Positions 22,998 through 30,087 are shown, counted from the first letter of the stretch. The stretch: DNA of 39,230 nt from Methanothrix sp. (GCA_026394565.1 JAPKYA010000085.1:1-39230), one strand, 5' to 3'. Translations and numbers: made by a program. The notes: generated from the sequence alone by a model not told the origin.

Positions 22998-23174
22998 ATG
23001 ATGAAAGAGCGCGAAAAATCCGGGCCCATTCCCATAAACGAGCCCATCTTGGCCGAGTTTCATAAAGGCAAAAAGGTCTACAGCGGACAGTTCCTGATTT
23101 CCTCATTTCCCGATCCCATCGACTCCAATCCTGTAGTCGTTTTCACAGGCACCGGCGAGCTGACGGAGCATTGA
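22998..23174 (+). CDS. Small hypothetical protein, 58 aa
   Basis: Two ATG codons in a row (22998, 23001) start MMKEREKSGPIPINEPILAE, then FHKGKKVYSGQFLISSFPDP and a beta-rich end (VVVFTGTGELTEH). The codon pattern is protein-like, and the gene follows repeat protein 2 by 15 bases. No family is recognised and no strong ribosome-binding site is visible. It could be a fragment of a longer lost gene. Confidence 0.4.
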   Translation: MMKEREKSGPIPINEPILAEFHKGKKVYSGQFLISSFPDPIDSNPVVVFTGTGELTEH

Positions 23175-23351
23175 CACCAATCTCCACAACGGTCCATTCT
23201 TTCTAGCAGAACTGCCTCTCGATTTACAGGGATTGATGATAGGCGCTCGGCTCGGGTGTACATAGTTCTTTCAAAAAGTTATATATCTGAAGAGCATCCA
23301 ATAAGAATGTAAATCTCTAGAGCTTTTGAAATGACAAAAGGAATGATTAGA

Positions 23352-24986
23352 ATGAAAAATTACAAATCATTTTTAATTGCAATGCTGCTGATACTGACAG
23401 CCGGCATAACAGGTTGCGTGGAAAAAATGCCACCGCAGACAAATGTTGTCGAGATCAAGAATTTTTCATTTCAGCCAAGTTCGATCACGGTATCCCCGGG
23501 AACAATTGTGACCTGGGTAAACAACGATCCTGTGGAGCATACGGTAACCAGTTCAGACGGAATCTTCAAATCGGGCAATATGGCCACCGGTGGCCTGTTC
23601 AATTTTACATTCTCAAAACCCGGAAAGTACCAGTACCAATGCTCGATTCATCCCTCCATGGTGGGTTATGTAATAGTTGCCTCAGGGCAGACAGATGCGG
23701 GAAAGGTTAATGCCACTGGCCCCGGCTCGACAGAGATGAAGAATGTTAGTAATAGTATGACGAATCAAAGCGCGCCCGTGGTTGGGCTGAAATTGGTCGC
23801 TTCGGGCTTTGCTGCACCTATGGAATTTATCAGCACCAAAGATGGGCGAATGTTCGTCGTCGACCAGATAGGACTTGTCAAGGTGATAACGGCGGATGGA
23901 ACGCTGCAAGAGAAGCCTTTCCTGAATATCAGCGATCGCATGGTCAAACTTTCGCCCACCTATGATGAGCGAGGGCTTCTGGGCCTGGCATTTCATCCTG
24001 ATTTCGCCCTGAACGGTCGCGTCTTTGTGTATTACAGCGCACCGCTGCGGTCAGGTGCGCCGGAAGGCTGGAGCTGCACCAATAACCTCTCCGAGTTCCT
24101 TGTCTCGAAAGATGACCGGAACTTGATCGACATGAACTCGGAGAAGGTTCTTCTCCAGATCGATAAGCCTCAAATGAACCACAACGGAGGGACCATCGCC
24201 TTCGGCCCGGATGGATATCTGTATCTGCCTTTGGGCGACGGCGGCGGCGCGAACGATGTCGGCATGGGACACGTAACCGGCGGCAACGCCCAGAATACCT
24301 CAATTCTCTTGGGCAAGATTCTGCGCATAGATGTGAATGTGAATAACGCCAGCGCAGCATATGGCATTCCAGCCGATAACCCCTTCGTTAATGAAAAGGG
24401 CTTCCTGCCCGAGATCTGGGCTTACGGCCTGAGAAATCCCTACAGGATCTCCTTTGATTCTGCAGGCCGTCTCTTTGTAGCCGATGCCGGGCAGAACCTC
24501 TGGGAAGAGGTGGACCTGATCAGCAAAGGAGGCAACTATGGCTGGAATCTCAGAGAAGGAACTCACTGCTTCGATCCCAATAGCCCGAAAGAGTCCCCTG
24601 CCAGCTGCCCCGACATAGGCCGCAAAGGAGAGCCGCTCCTGGGGCCCGTAATCGAGTACGATCATAATAATCGCACCGTGGTTGTAGGCGGTTACGTATA
24701 CGAGGGCAAGGCTCTGATGCCGCTTGCCGGCAGCTATGTCTTTGCAGACTGGTCCAGCAGCTTTGCCAAAGGAGACGGCAAGCTTTACATGGCCAATCCC
24801 GCCGGGGAAGGGCTCTGGAAGATGGAGGAGATCCGTGTGGCAGACAGACCAGGCGGAAGGATCAATGAGTACATTCGCTCCATTGGTCAGGACGACGAGG
24901 GCGAGCTTTATGTCTTGACATCGGAAGTGGGAGGACCCTCAGGAGAGACGGGAAAGATCTACAAGATGGTTCCATCTGCAAAATAG
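23352..24986 (+). CDS. Cupredoxin fused to glucose/sorbosone dehydrogenase-type beta-propeller, lipoprotein
   Basis: 544 residues from the ATG at 23352, which follows AAAGGA; the frame is open from 23331. The signal peptide ends in a lipobox-like LTAGITGC, so membrane anchoring is likely. Residues ~30-110 are a cupredoxin with a complete type-1 copper set: His in VEHTV, then Cys, His and Met in QYQCSIHPSMVGYV. After a Ser/Thr/Asn-rich linker, residues ~150-540 form a PF07995-like propeller: GFAAPMEFIS, DERGLLGLAFHPDF, MNHNGGTIAFGPDGYLYLPL, PEIWAYGLRNPYRISFD, AGQNLWEEVD and GGNYGWNLREG. Family members oxidise sugars with PQQ. The copper domain is placed to accept electrons. Whether PQQ is available in this organism is unknown. 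Confidence 0.85.
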   Translation: MKNYKSFLIAMLLILTAGITGCVEKMPPQTNVVEIKNFSFQPSSITVSPGTIVTWVNNDPVEHTVTSSDGIFKSGNMATGGLFNFTFSKPGKYQYQCSIHPSMVGYVIVASGQTDAGKVNATGPGSTEMKNVSNSMTNQSAPVVGLKLVASGFAAPMEFISTKDGRMFVVDQIGLVKVITADGTLQEKPFLNISDRMVKLSPTYDERGLLGLAFHPDFALNGRVFVYYSAPLRSGAPEGWSCTNNLSEFLVSKDDRNLIDMNSEKVLLQIDKPQMNHNGGTIAFGPDGYLYLPLGDGGGANDVGMGHVTGGNAQNTSILLGKILRIDVNVNNASAAYGIPADNPFVNEKGFLPEIWAYGLRNPYRISFDSAGRLFVADAGQNLWEEVDLISKGGNYGWNLREGTHCFDPNSPKESPASCPDIGRKGEPLLGPVIEYDHNNRTVVVGGYVYEGKALMPLAGSYVFADWSSSFAKGDGKLYMANPAGEGLWKMEEIRVADRPGGRINEYIRSIGQDDEGELYVLTSEVGGPSGETGKIYKMVPSAK

Positions 24987-25091
24987 ATACCTTTTGCAGA
25001 TACTTTCTGGAGAAGACCGGCAGGCCGCCAAATGGCCTGCCGTCCAAATCAAGAAAATTGTGCCGCAAAAAGGATGGGGAAATGGAGCAAA

Positions 25092-25490
25092 ATGGAGCAA
25101 AATGCAGCGAATGAAGCTGAAATCGCTTCTATGAAGAAAGATATCGGCGATGCTTTGGGAGCCGACTATTACGACCAAATGCAAGCACTAGATAACCGGT
25201 TCACTGAGCTAAAGCTGGGTATCCCTGAGCAGAAAGACTACGCGCTCATGCAGGATGCTATAACTATGCTGCAGGAAGAGATAAGGGATAGTAATGACTT
25301 AGAGTACACGGACGATGACTACGAGGAAGTGACCAAGGAGTTCTATGAAGAGCTTCTCGATGAGGAATCAGGTATAGATCTGCGTGGTCGGGCGGTCATT
25401 GATTTCGTGGTCAATAAGCTCAAAGTCATCCTCGAGGGCTTTGAGGAGGGGGACGAATGGGGGCCTGGCCGGGATACAATGGAATTGTGA
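25092..25490 (+). CDS. Acidic helical hypothetical protein
   Basis: 132 residues from ATG 25092 (GGAG just upstream); ATG 25074 is an alternative. The sequence is highly acidic and helical: EIASMKKDIGDALGADYYDQ, then DAITMLQEEIRDSNDLEYTD and DDYEEVTKEFYEELLDEE. It has no Cys, signal peptide or membrane segment. I do not recognise a family. It may be a small regulatory or binding protein. It ends 160 bases before the 3' end of the oppositely oriented sulfur-carrier operon. Confidence 0.6.
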   Translation: MEQNAANEAEIASMKKDIGDALGADYYDQMQALDNRFTELKLGIPEQKDYALMQDAITMLQEEIRDSNDLEYTDDDYEEVTKEFYEELLDEESGIDLRGRAVIDFVVNKLKVILEGFEEGDEWGPGRDTMEL

Positions 25491-25650
25491 TATGATGCCA
25501 TCCAGTCCAGGTTCTGAGAAGCTCTCCGCGGCGTCCCTGTCTTGACCTGCCACCTGTCCCACCCCCACGCACAGGCATGCGCACGAGCGGGCGAGCGGGC
25601 CCGCCCGAGAGCTTGACGGACGCTCCAATTGCATTTTCAGCAGATGTTTT

Positions 25651-25998
25651 TTATCCCCCGCACCCCTCACCGGACTCGTACGCCTCTCGGAGCTGATCGG
25701 CCACACTCTCGGAAAGCCTCTGACCGGCCACGGTGAAGAAGACCTCGGCAAAATCGGGACGAAGGCAGCAGGAGCTCTCTGTTCCTTCTAAAACCAGGTC
25801 GGCCAGATAGCGCATATCCTCGACAGAGAGCTTTTTCAAGCGCTGCTCGAACTCCTGCACACTCCTGGAGTGGTGATTGGCCACAGGGGGCAGAATGTTC
25901 AGGTACTCAATCTCAATTCCCTTCTTCTGCAGCACTTCCAGCTCAGGAACCAGCTTTATTAAAATTTGCAGGTCTTTCTCATTCAGATCTCGGGCCAT
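25651..25998 (-). CDS. Conserved-looking hypothetical protein, 115 aa
   Basis: From ATG 25998 (MARDLNEKDLQILIKLVPEL), with a TTG at 26019 as the alternative start. Helical: GIEIEYLNILPPVANHHSRS, LKKLSVEDMRYLADLVLEG and ESVADQLREAYESGEGCGG. Three Cys occur (CC after ESS, and near the end). The C-terminal GG is unusual beside sulfur-carrier genes, but the fold is not beta-grasp. A TATA-like GCTATATTATTG at 26018-26029 may give it its own promoter. It is last in the minus-strand cluster. Confidence 0.6.
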   Translation of the reverse strand: MARDLNEKDLQILIKLVPELEVLQKKGIEIEYLNILPPVANHHSRSVQEFEQRLKKLSVEDMRYLADLVLEGTESSCCLRPDFAEVFFTVAGQRLSESVADQLREAYESGEGCGG

Positions 25999-26029
25999 GC
26001 AGACAGCAGTGCTCTGCAATAATATAGCG

Positions 26030-26353
26030 TTATCCGACAGATTGAGCCACCCAGTCCAGGTAAGGCTGATGGCCTTCGATTATGGGAAGAGCGATGATCT
26101 CGGGAACGGCGTAGCTGTGCAGCTCTAGAATCCTCTTCTGGAGCGGCTCGAACTGGCTCTTCTTCGTCTTGATGATCAGGAGCACCTCTTCGTCGCAGTT
26201 GAGCTTGCCCTCCCAGAAATAGCAGGACCGAACCGGCGAGATGTTCACGCAGGCGGCCAGCCGCTCCTCCACCAGCGCGCTTGCCAAAGGCTCCGCCTCG
26301 CCCGGGCCGGCGGTGCAAAATACTACTACAAATCCATCTTCCCGCTCGCTCAC
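26030..26353 (-). CDS. cutA: CutA1 divalent-cation tolerance protein
   Basis: 107 residues. The CutA pattern is complete: VVVFCTAG, EPLASALVEERLAACVNISP, SCYFWEGKL, EEVLLIIKTKKSQFEPLQKR, then HSYAVPEIIALPI and YLDWV. CutA forms a very stable ferredoxin-like trimer linked to copper or other metal tolerance; its exact function is unsettled. Its ATG overlaps the moaE stop by four bases (26350-26353), so the two are co-translated, placing it with molybdopterin-type sulfur transfer genes. Confidence 0.92.
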   Translation of the reverse strand: MSEREDGFVVVFCTAGPGEAEPLASALVEERLAACVNISPVRSCYFWEGKLNCDEEVLLIIKTKKSQFEPLQKRILELHSYAVPEIIALPIIEGHQPYLDWVAQSVG

Positions 26354-26745
26354 GTCCTTCCCACCCAGCGCTCGCCCTTCTCTCCCATCTCCTTCTTCCA
26401 GAGGGGCGCTCTTTTTTTTAGCTCCTCAATTATGTATCTGCAGCCGGAGAAAGCCTCCTCCCTGTGTGCTGCCGAGCAGACGATGGCCACGATGCTCTCG
26501 CCAACAGCCAGCGAGCCTGTGCGGTGCACGACCTCCGCTGCCATAAGGTGGAAGCGGCTCATGGCCTCCTCCCGGATGGCTTCCAGCTCCGCCTGGGCAG
26601 CCTCCCGAAAAGCCTCCACCTCCAGCCCCTCCATGCCGTCATCCCTGACTGTGCCAAGGAATGTGACCATAGCTCCGGCATCCTTGCTCCGGGCCCTTCT
26701 TATCATCTCGTCCAGGGAGATCTCCGCCTCGGTGATCTCGATCAA
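26350..26745 (-). CDS. moaE: Molybdopterin synthase catalytic subunit MoaE
   Basis: 131 residues. Family motifs are AGAMVTFLGTVRD near the start, EAFREAAQAELEAI, VHRTGSLAVGESIVAIVCSA AH in two parts, and the active-site stretch ELKKRAPLWKKEM with its conserved Lys residues. MoaE takes sulfur from MoaD thiocarboxylate to build the dithiolene of molybdopterin, the cofactor of molybdenum or tungsten enzymes such as formylmethanofuran dehydrogenase in methanogens. The MoaD-like gene lies five bases upstream, so the two subunits are encoded together. Confidence 0.93.
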   Translation of the reverse strand: MIEITEAEISLDEMIRRARSKDAGAMVTFLGTVRDDGMEGLEVEAFREAAQAELEAIREEAMSRFHLMAAEVVHRTGSLAVGESIVAIVCSAAHREEAFSGCRYIIEELKKRAPLWKKEMGEKGERWVGRT

Positions 26746-26750
26746 GAGCT

Positions 26751-27029
26751 TCAGCCTCCTGCCAGGGGAGGAAATATGGCCAGCTCGTCTCCTTCCTGCA
26801 GCGTTCTTGAGAGGTCCTGCAAGGGATCGATCCTCTTTCGGTTGACCATGAGCAAAACATAATCACGCAGCTCCCCGGATTCGTCAAAGGCCGCTTCTTT
26901 GAATCTGGGATTGGCCAAGGCCAGCTCCTCAAGCAGCTCTTTTACCGTTGCACCCTCTAACAGGCGCAGCTCCCGCTCTTTTCCGAGAATCTCCCGGAAA
27001 CCTGCAAACGCCAGAACCATAATCCGCAT
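26751..27029 (-). CDS. moaD: MoaD-like sulfur carrier (molybdopterin synthase small subunit)
   Basis: 92 residues from ATG 27029: MRIMVLAFAGFREILGKERE, then GATVKELLEELALANPRFKE, YVLLMVNRKRI, and the end LQEGDELAIFPPLAGG. The C-terminal GG and the DELAIFPPLAGG tail are the MoaD signature; the tail is adenylated by an E1-like enzyme, charged with sulfur and inserted into MoaE. It sits next to moaE, and the E1-like gene is in the same cluster. The frame is open to 27086, but the upstream extension has no conserved look. Confidence 0.92.
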   Translation of the reverse strand: MRIMVLAFAGFREILGKERELRLLEGATVKELLEELALANPRFKEAAFDESGELRDYVLLMVNRKRIDPLQDLSRTLQEGDELAIFPPLAGG

Positions 27030-27042
27030 GCTATAACCACGT

Positions 27043-27414
27043 TTATTTCTTATACATCTCGCCAAAGCTGGCGGGAGCCGGTCCAAAATCGGCCTTACCT
27101 TTCACACCGCCCTTCGTCAAGGACTTCTTGATCTTCTCCGCCTCATTCTCCCGCAGCCGGGCGATCTCCTCTTCAGAGTCGATTCCCATGACGAAAGTGC
27201 CGTGACAGGGCTTGACGTATGTGAAGAGCATCTCCGTTCCCCGCACGCCTATGGCCACGGGCGGCACGCCGATGATGTAGTAGTCCTTAAAGAGCTTGTA
27301 GCCGGGATTGACGTAGTAGACCTCCTCAGAGTTCTTCTCGATGTACTCGCGGGCGTCCTTGAAGGAGGTGCGCTCCAGGTACAGCTTGTACTTCATCTGC
27401 TCTACACAGCTCAC
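27043..27414 (-). CDS. DUF1894 methanogen protein
   Basis: 123 residues: MSCVEQMKYKLYLERTSFKD, AREYIEKNSEEVYYVNPGYK, then GVPPVAIGVRGTEMLFTYVK and PCHGTFVMGI. This matches the DUF1894 family, known to me only from methanogenic archaea, of unknown function. The conserved PC(H/Y)GT might be a reactive Cys. Its ATG overlaps the DUF1890 stop (27411-27414, ATGA), so the two are tightly co-translated and probably form a complex. The MoaD gene follows 13 bases later. Confidence 0.85.
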   Translation of the reverse strand: MSCVEQMKYKLYLERTSFKDAREYIEKNSEEVYYVNPGYKLFKDYYIIGVPPVAIGVRGTEMLFTYVKPCHGTFVMGIDSEEEIARLRENEAEKIKKSLTKGGVKGKADFGPAPASFGEMYKK

Positions 27415-27860
27415 AAAACCACCTTATCGATCTTGTTCTTGAGGGGATTGGGATTGTGGGTTGCCTTGGCCACGATCTTCTCAGCAGGATAGTCAATGCT
27501 CTCCCCCAGAGCCTCGGCATTCTTGCCGAATACCACCGCAAAAAGCCTGGCCTTGGAGATGGCACTGAATGTTGCCCCGTAGGTCATGCCTGCATCGCTG
27601 TGCATGAAGGCGAAGCATACGTCAAAGTCAACCTTCTTTTCCACCACATCTCCTATCAGCTCGTCCAGATCGACCGTCTTTTGCACATAGTAGCTCTCCG
27701 GGTCGGCAACCTTGAGCAGCTTGACTGCTGCATCAGTGCCTGCTACTGTAACATCCCAGCCGGATTTTTTTAGCTTATGGGTGAGATAGATCACCATGCT
27801 CATCTGCACAGGCACTTCCGGACAGCCCATCACCAACAGCGCATTTTTGCCTTCGCTCAT
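27411..27860 (-). CDS. DUF1890 methanogen protein
   Basis: 149 residues from ATG 27860 (MSEGKNALLVMGCPEVPVQM); the frame is open to 27902, but GGAAG just upstream supports this start. Motifs: LLVMGCPEVPVQ, YLTHKLKKSGWDVTVAGT, FDVCFAFMHSDAGMTYGATF and ATHNPNPLKNKID. This is DUF1890, a Rossmann-like family restricted to methanogens as far as I know. It is joined by an ATGA overlap to DUF1894. The two sit between the E1-like/Ubl genes and moaD-moaE, hinting at sulfur or cofactor chemistry. Confidence 0.85.
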   Translation of the reverse strand: MSEGKNALLVMGCPEVPVQMSMVIYLTHKLKKSGWDVTVAGTDAAVKLLKVADPESYYVQKTVDLDELIGDVVEKKVDFDVCFAFMHSDAGMTYGATFSAISKARLFAVVFGKNAEALGESIDYPAEKIVAKATHNPNPLKNKIDKVVL

Positions 27861-27911
27861 ATCTTCCATCTCTTTGCTATTATTCCTATTAATACTCAAC
27901 ATAGGAGCCCT

Positions 27912-28649
27912 CTATTTCGAGCACTCCAGGCAGGCAGTATTGCACTCATAGGCCATCTCGTCCAGGCAGCAATTCAGCCCATCCCAGAGCAGTAGACGGT
28001 TCTCCAGAAGCTTGCCAGTGCCTGTAACATACTTTACTGCCTCAGTCACCTGAATAGAGCCGATCACACCGCAGGTGCTGCCCAAAGCCGGAAAGATCGA
28101 TGCAGGAGGGGCTCGGGGAAATATGCAACGCAGGCAGGCAGTTTTGCCGGGAATGATTGTGGTAGCCTGTCCCTGGCAGCCGCTGATGGCCCCGTGAAAG
28201 AGGGGGATCTTCCTTTGCAAGGCTGCCCGGTTCAAAAGATATCGAACCGGGAAGTTGTCCATGGCATCCATGATCAGGCGGGAGCCTTGCAGGAGCTCTC
28301 CGATGTTGTCCTCGGTGATGGTCTCCACCAGCGCCTCCACCTCGATCTCAGGGTTCAAACCGGTTAAGGTCTCATAAGCCGACTGGGACTTGGGCCGGCC
28401 CACGTCTGCATGGGAATGCAGTATCTGCCGGTTGAGGTTGGAGAGTTCCACAGAGTCGCAGTCCACAATGCGAATTTTTCCGAAGCCTGCTGCCGCCATG
28501 TAGAGGGAGACGACGGAGCCCAGGCCGCCAGCTCCTGCTATGAAGACGCTCGTTCTTTTAAGCTTCTCCTGGCAGTCCTCGCCAAAGAGGCGGATCTGGC
28601 GGGAGTATCTCTTTTTTTCGGCATCATTAAGCTTCATTTCAAGTGTCAT
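27912..28649 (-). CDS. ThiF/MoeB/UbaA-like E1 adenylyltransferase
   Basis: 245 residues. The ATP site GAGGLGS is near residue 39; IVDCDSVELSNLNRQILH holds the DxxxxSNLNRQ metal and substrate motif; DAMDNFPVRYLLNRA follows. A zinc site is made by CLRC and a C-terminal CLEC; the reactive Cys is in GSTCGVIGSIQV. It adenylates the C-terminal Gly of ubiquitin-like proteins for sulfur transfer (molybdopterin, thiolated tRNA) or, in archaea, protein modification. A small GG-ending protein is encoded five bases upstream and a MoaD two genes downstream, so it likely charges both. Confidence 0.93.
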   Translation of the reverse strand: MTLEMKLNDAEKKRYSRQIRLFGEDCQEKLKRTSVFIAGAGGLGSVVSLYMAAAGFGKIRIVDCDSVELSNLNRQILHSHADVGRPKSQSAYETLTGLNPEIEVEALVETITEDNIGELLQGSRLIMDAMDNFPVRYLLNRAALQRKIPLFHGAISGCQGQATTIIPGKTACLRCIFPRAPPASIFPALGSTCGVIGSIQVTEAVKYVTGTGKLLENRLLLWDGLNCCLDEMAYECNTACLECSK

Positions 28650-28654
28650 TCATT

Positions 28655-28849
28655 CTAACCGCCGTGCACAAACCGCACTATCTTCAGCTCGTCTGAGCCG
28701 CCGGCCGTCTCCTCCTCAGAGACAATCCTGCCGTTCTTGGCCACGATGACCTCTACTGGATTTATGCCCAGCTTCATGAGTATGTCTTCGATGCGGGCGC
28801 ATTTTTCCGCGATCTCTTTTTTGCTGCCATCCGGCAAGGCGATCAACAT
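28655..28849 (-). CDS. ThiS/SAMP-like beta-grasp protein
   Basis: 64 residues: MLIALPDGSKKEIAEKCARI, EDILMKLGINPVEVIVAKNG and the end DELKIVRFVHGG. The GG terminus and length fit the ThiS/SAMP2/UrmA-like group: small archaeal ubiquitin-like modifiers that act in tRNA thiolation or protein conjugation. The pattern INP-x-EVIVAKNG-x-(I)V is that of this family. It starts the operon; GGGAGAT lies six bases before the ATG. The E1-like gene follows after five bases. Confidence 0.88.
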   Translation of the reverse strand: MLIALPDGSKKEIAEKCARIEDILMKLGINPVEVIVAKNGRIVSEEETAGGSDELKIVRFVHGG

Positions 28850-29063
28850 TTTATCTCCCTTGGCTTAATGGGCGGTTCTGGTGCAAAATGCTTCTGGTGG
28901 GCTGAGGGATGCCCGCCTCCAGCCCGCCCACGCGCGCGCGTCAGCTCAGTTCACGATTGTGAATGGGGCATTAGAGACGGATTTGCTATTTAAGTCTTGG
29001 GAATAGGGCAAGTGTGAGAGACGATGGTGGACATCTACAACCTGGATATGATTCTATCGAAAA

Positions 29064-29074
29064 CTTTTAAAATA
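29064..29074 (+). promoter_or_regulatory. TATA box for the ERCC4-type nuclease gene
   Basis: CTTTTAAAATA is centred about 25 bases before the ATG at 29093, so the message would be nearly leaderless. This supports starting at 29093 and not at 29024. Confidence 0.5.
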
Positions 29075-29092
29075 AGAAAAAAGAGTTATCCT

Positions 29093-29881
29093 ATGGCTCG
29101 ACCTTATCCCATCCTAGCATCTATCGATATCAACGAAGCTCACCGCCACAGGGCCCGGCACATCAAGAAAGCTATCGCCTTCGACGAGCACTTTCTGTTG
29201 GGAAAGGTCGAGAAACTGTCCCATGATCTGCGTTTCCAATGGAATGGTCAAACTCTGAACGTCGAGCTCAAAGACTTCACAGGCGATTGCCATAGCGACT
29301 ATGTAGCTTCTATCATCAGTTCGCAGGGCCGCCTGTATCAGCAGGTCCTGATAGGCAGGGAGCTTCAAGACCCTCTGATTATCATAGTCCTGGGAGCGGA
29401 CGCAGATGTCTCTTCTGCCATTGCCAGGACGGTCTACTCAAGAGGTTTTCTTGGCAGGAAGGCCGAAGACAAGATCATCGAATACGCTCAGATGGTGGAA
29501 CACTTCGAGGCCGACTGCATAGGCTGCAATGTCCGGGTATGGAGGCTGAAGGATAATCCCTACGCTCGGATGCTCCTTCGAGTCCGCAAGATCCTGGTGG
29601 GCGGGGACCTGTCCTGCTTTCGCCCCAGCACTGCTGAGGGCGAGCGCAAAGCCGTGGGGCTATCCCTGATGATTGGAAACGGCATCGGTCCCGCAAGGTC
29701 AAAGAGCCTTCTTGAGAAGTTCCTTCTCACACTGCAGGCCAAAAATCCGGATACCTACCTATGCGATTGCAGGGGGATCGGCCCCAAGCTCGCGTCCATC
29801 ATTCAGGAGACATTTGACCTGCCCCCTGAGATGGCGATGCGTCCCAAGGCGCGAAAAGCCGGAGGGAGGGATTCTCACTGA
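29093..29881 (+). CDS. ERCC4/XPF-type nuclease with C-terminal helix-hairpin-helix
   Basis: 262 residues from ATG 29093 (MARPYPILASIDINEAHRHR). The ERCC4 pattern is visible: IDINEAHR in place of the usual V-D-x-R-E, VELKDFTGDCHSDYVASI for the E-R-K-x-x-D block, then SSQGRLYQQVLIG (the GRL-x-x-Q motif). In the canonical motif Arg follows Glu (ERK); here it is ELK. The C-terminal GLSLMIGNGIGPARSKSLLE and CDCRGIGPKLASII are paired helix-hairpin-helix elements. XPF-type nucleases cut structured or stalled-fork DNA. The upstream extension (29024-29092) encodes VDIYNLDMIL, a match to RhuM (34225-34257), and is probably a recombination scar. Confidence 0.7.
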   Translation: MARPYPILASIDINEAHRHRARHIKKAIAFDEHFLLGKVEKLSHDLRFQWNGQTLNVELKDFTGDCHSDYVASIISSQGRLYQQVLIGRELQDPLIIIVLGADADVSSAIARTVYSRGFLGRKAEDKIIEYAQMVEHFEADCIGCNVRVWRLKDNPYARMLLRVRKILVGGDLSCFRPSTAEGERKAVGLSLMIGNGIGPARSKSLLEKFLLTLQAKNPDTYLCDCRGIGPKLASIIQETFDLPPEMAMRPKARKAGGRDSH

Positions 29882-29892
29882 GAACTCGGGTT

Positions 29893-30087
29893 TTGGAGCT
29901 ATCCGGACGGAAGGTGCATGGGACTATTTGGCTTTTAGATCAGATGGTAGAATATGAGATCCTCGATAAGCAGGAGCGTGCAGCATCTTTGAAGCTCATG
30001 ATCGAGTCTGGGTGCAGGCTGCTTTGTGATGAAATTAAATCTAGACTGATTTGGGAAGAAGTCACCAATAATATTGATATATTATGA
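29893..30087 (+). pseudogene. C-terminal fragment of a PIN/DUF3368-like toxin
   Basis: 64 codons from a TTG: KVHGTIWLLDQMVEYEILDK, then QERAASLKLMIESGCRLLCD and EIKSRLIWEEV. The pattern (V)xGTxxLLxxxxxxxIxxxxxxLxxMxxxGxRLxxDExxxxL is the last third of DUF3368/PIN-family putative toxins (RNases). The catalytic acidic residues in the N-terminal two thirds are absent, so it cannot be an active PIN nuclease. It sits 11 bases after the ERCC4 gene and 47 before the Avs-like gene. Confidence 0.5.

Noticed and set aside
25368-25751. 127-codon minus-strand frame
   Set aside because: It overlaps two better-supported genes, is Pro/Arg/Ser-rich and has no ribosome-binding site; a GC-rich shadow frame.
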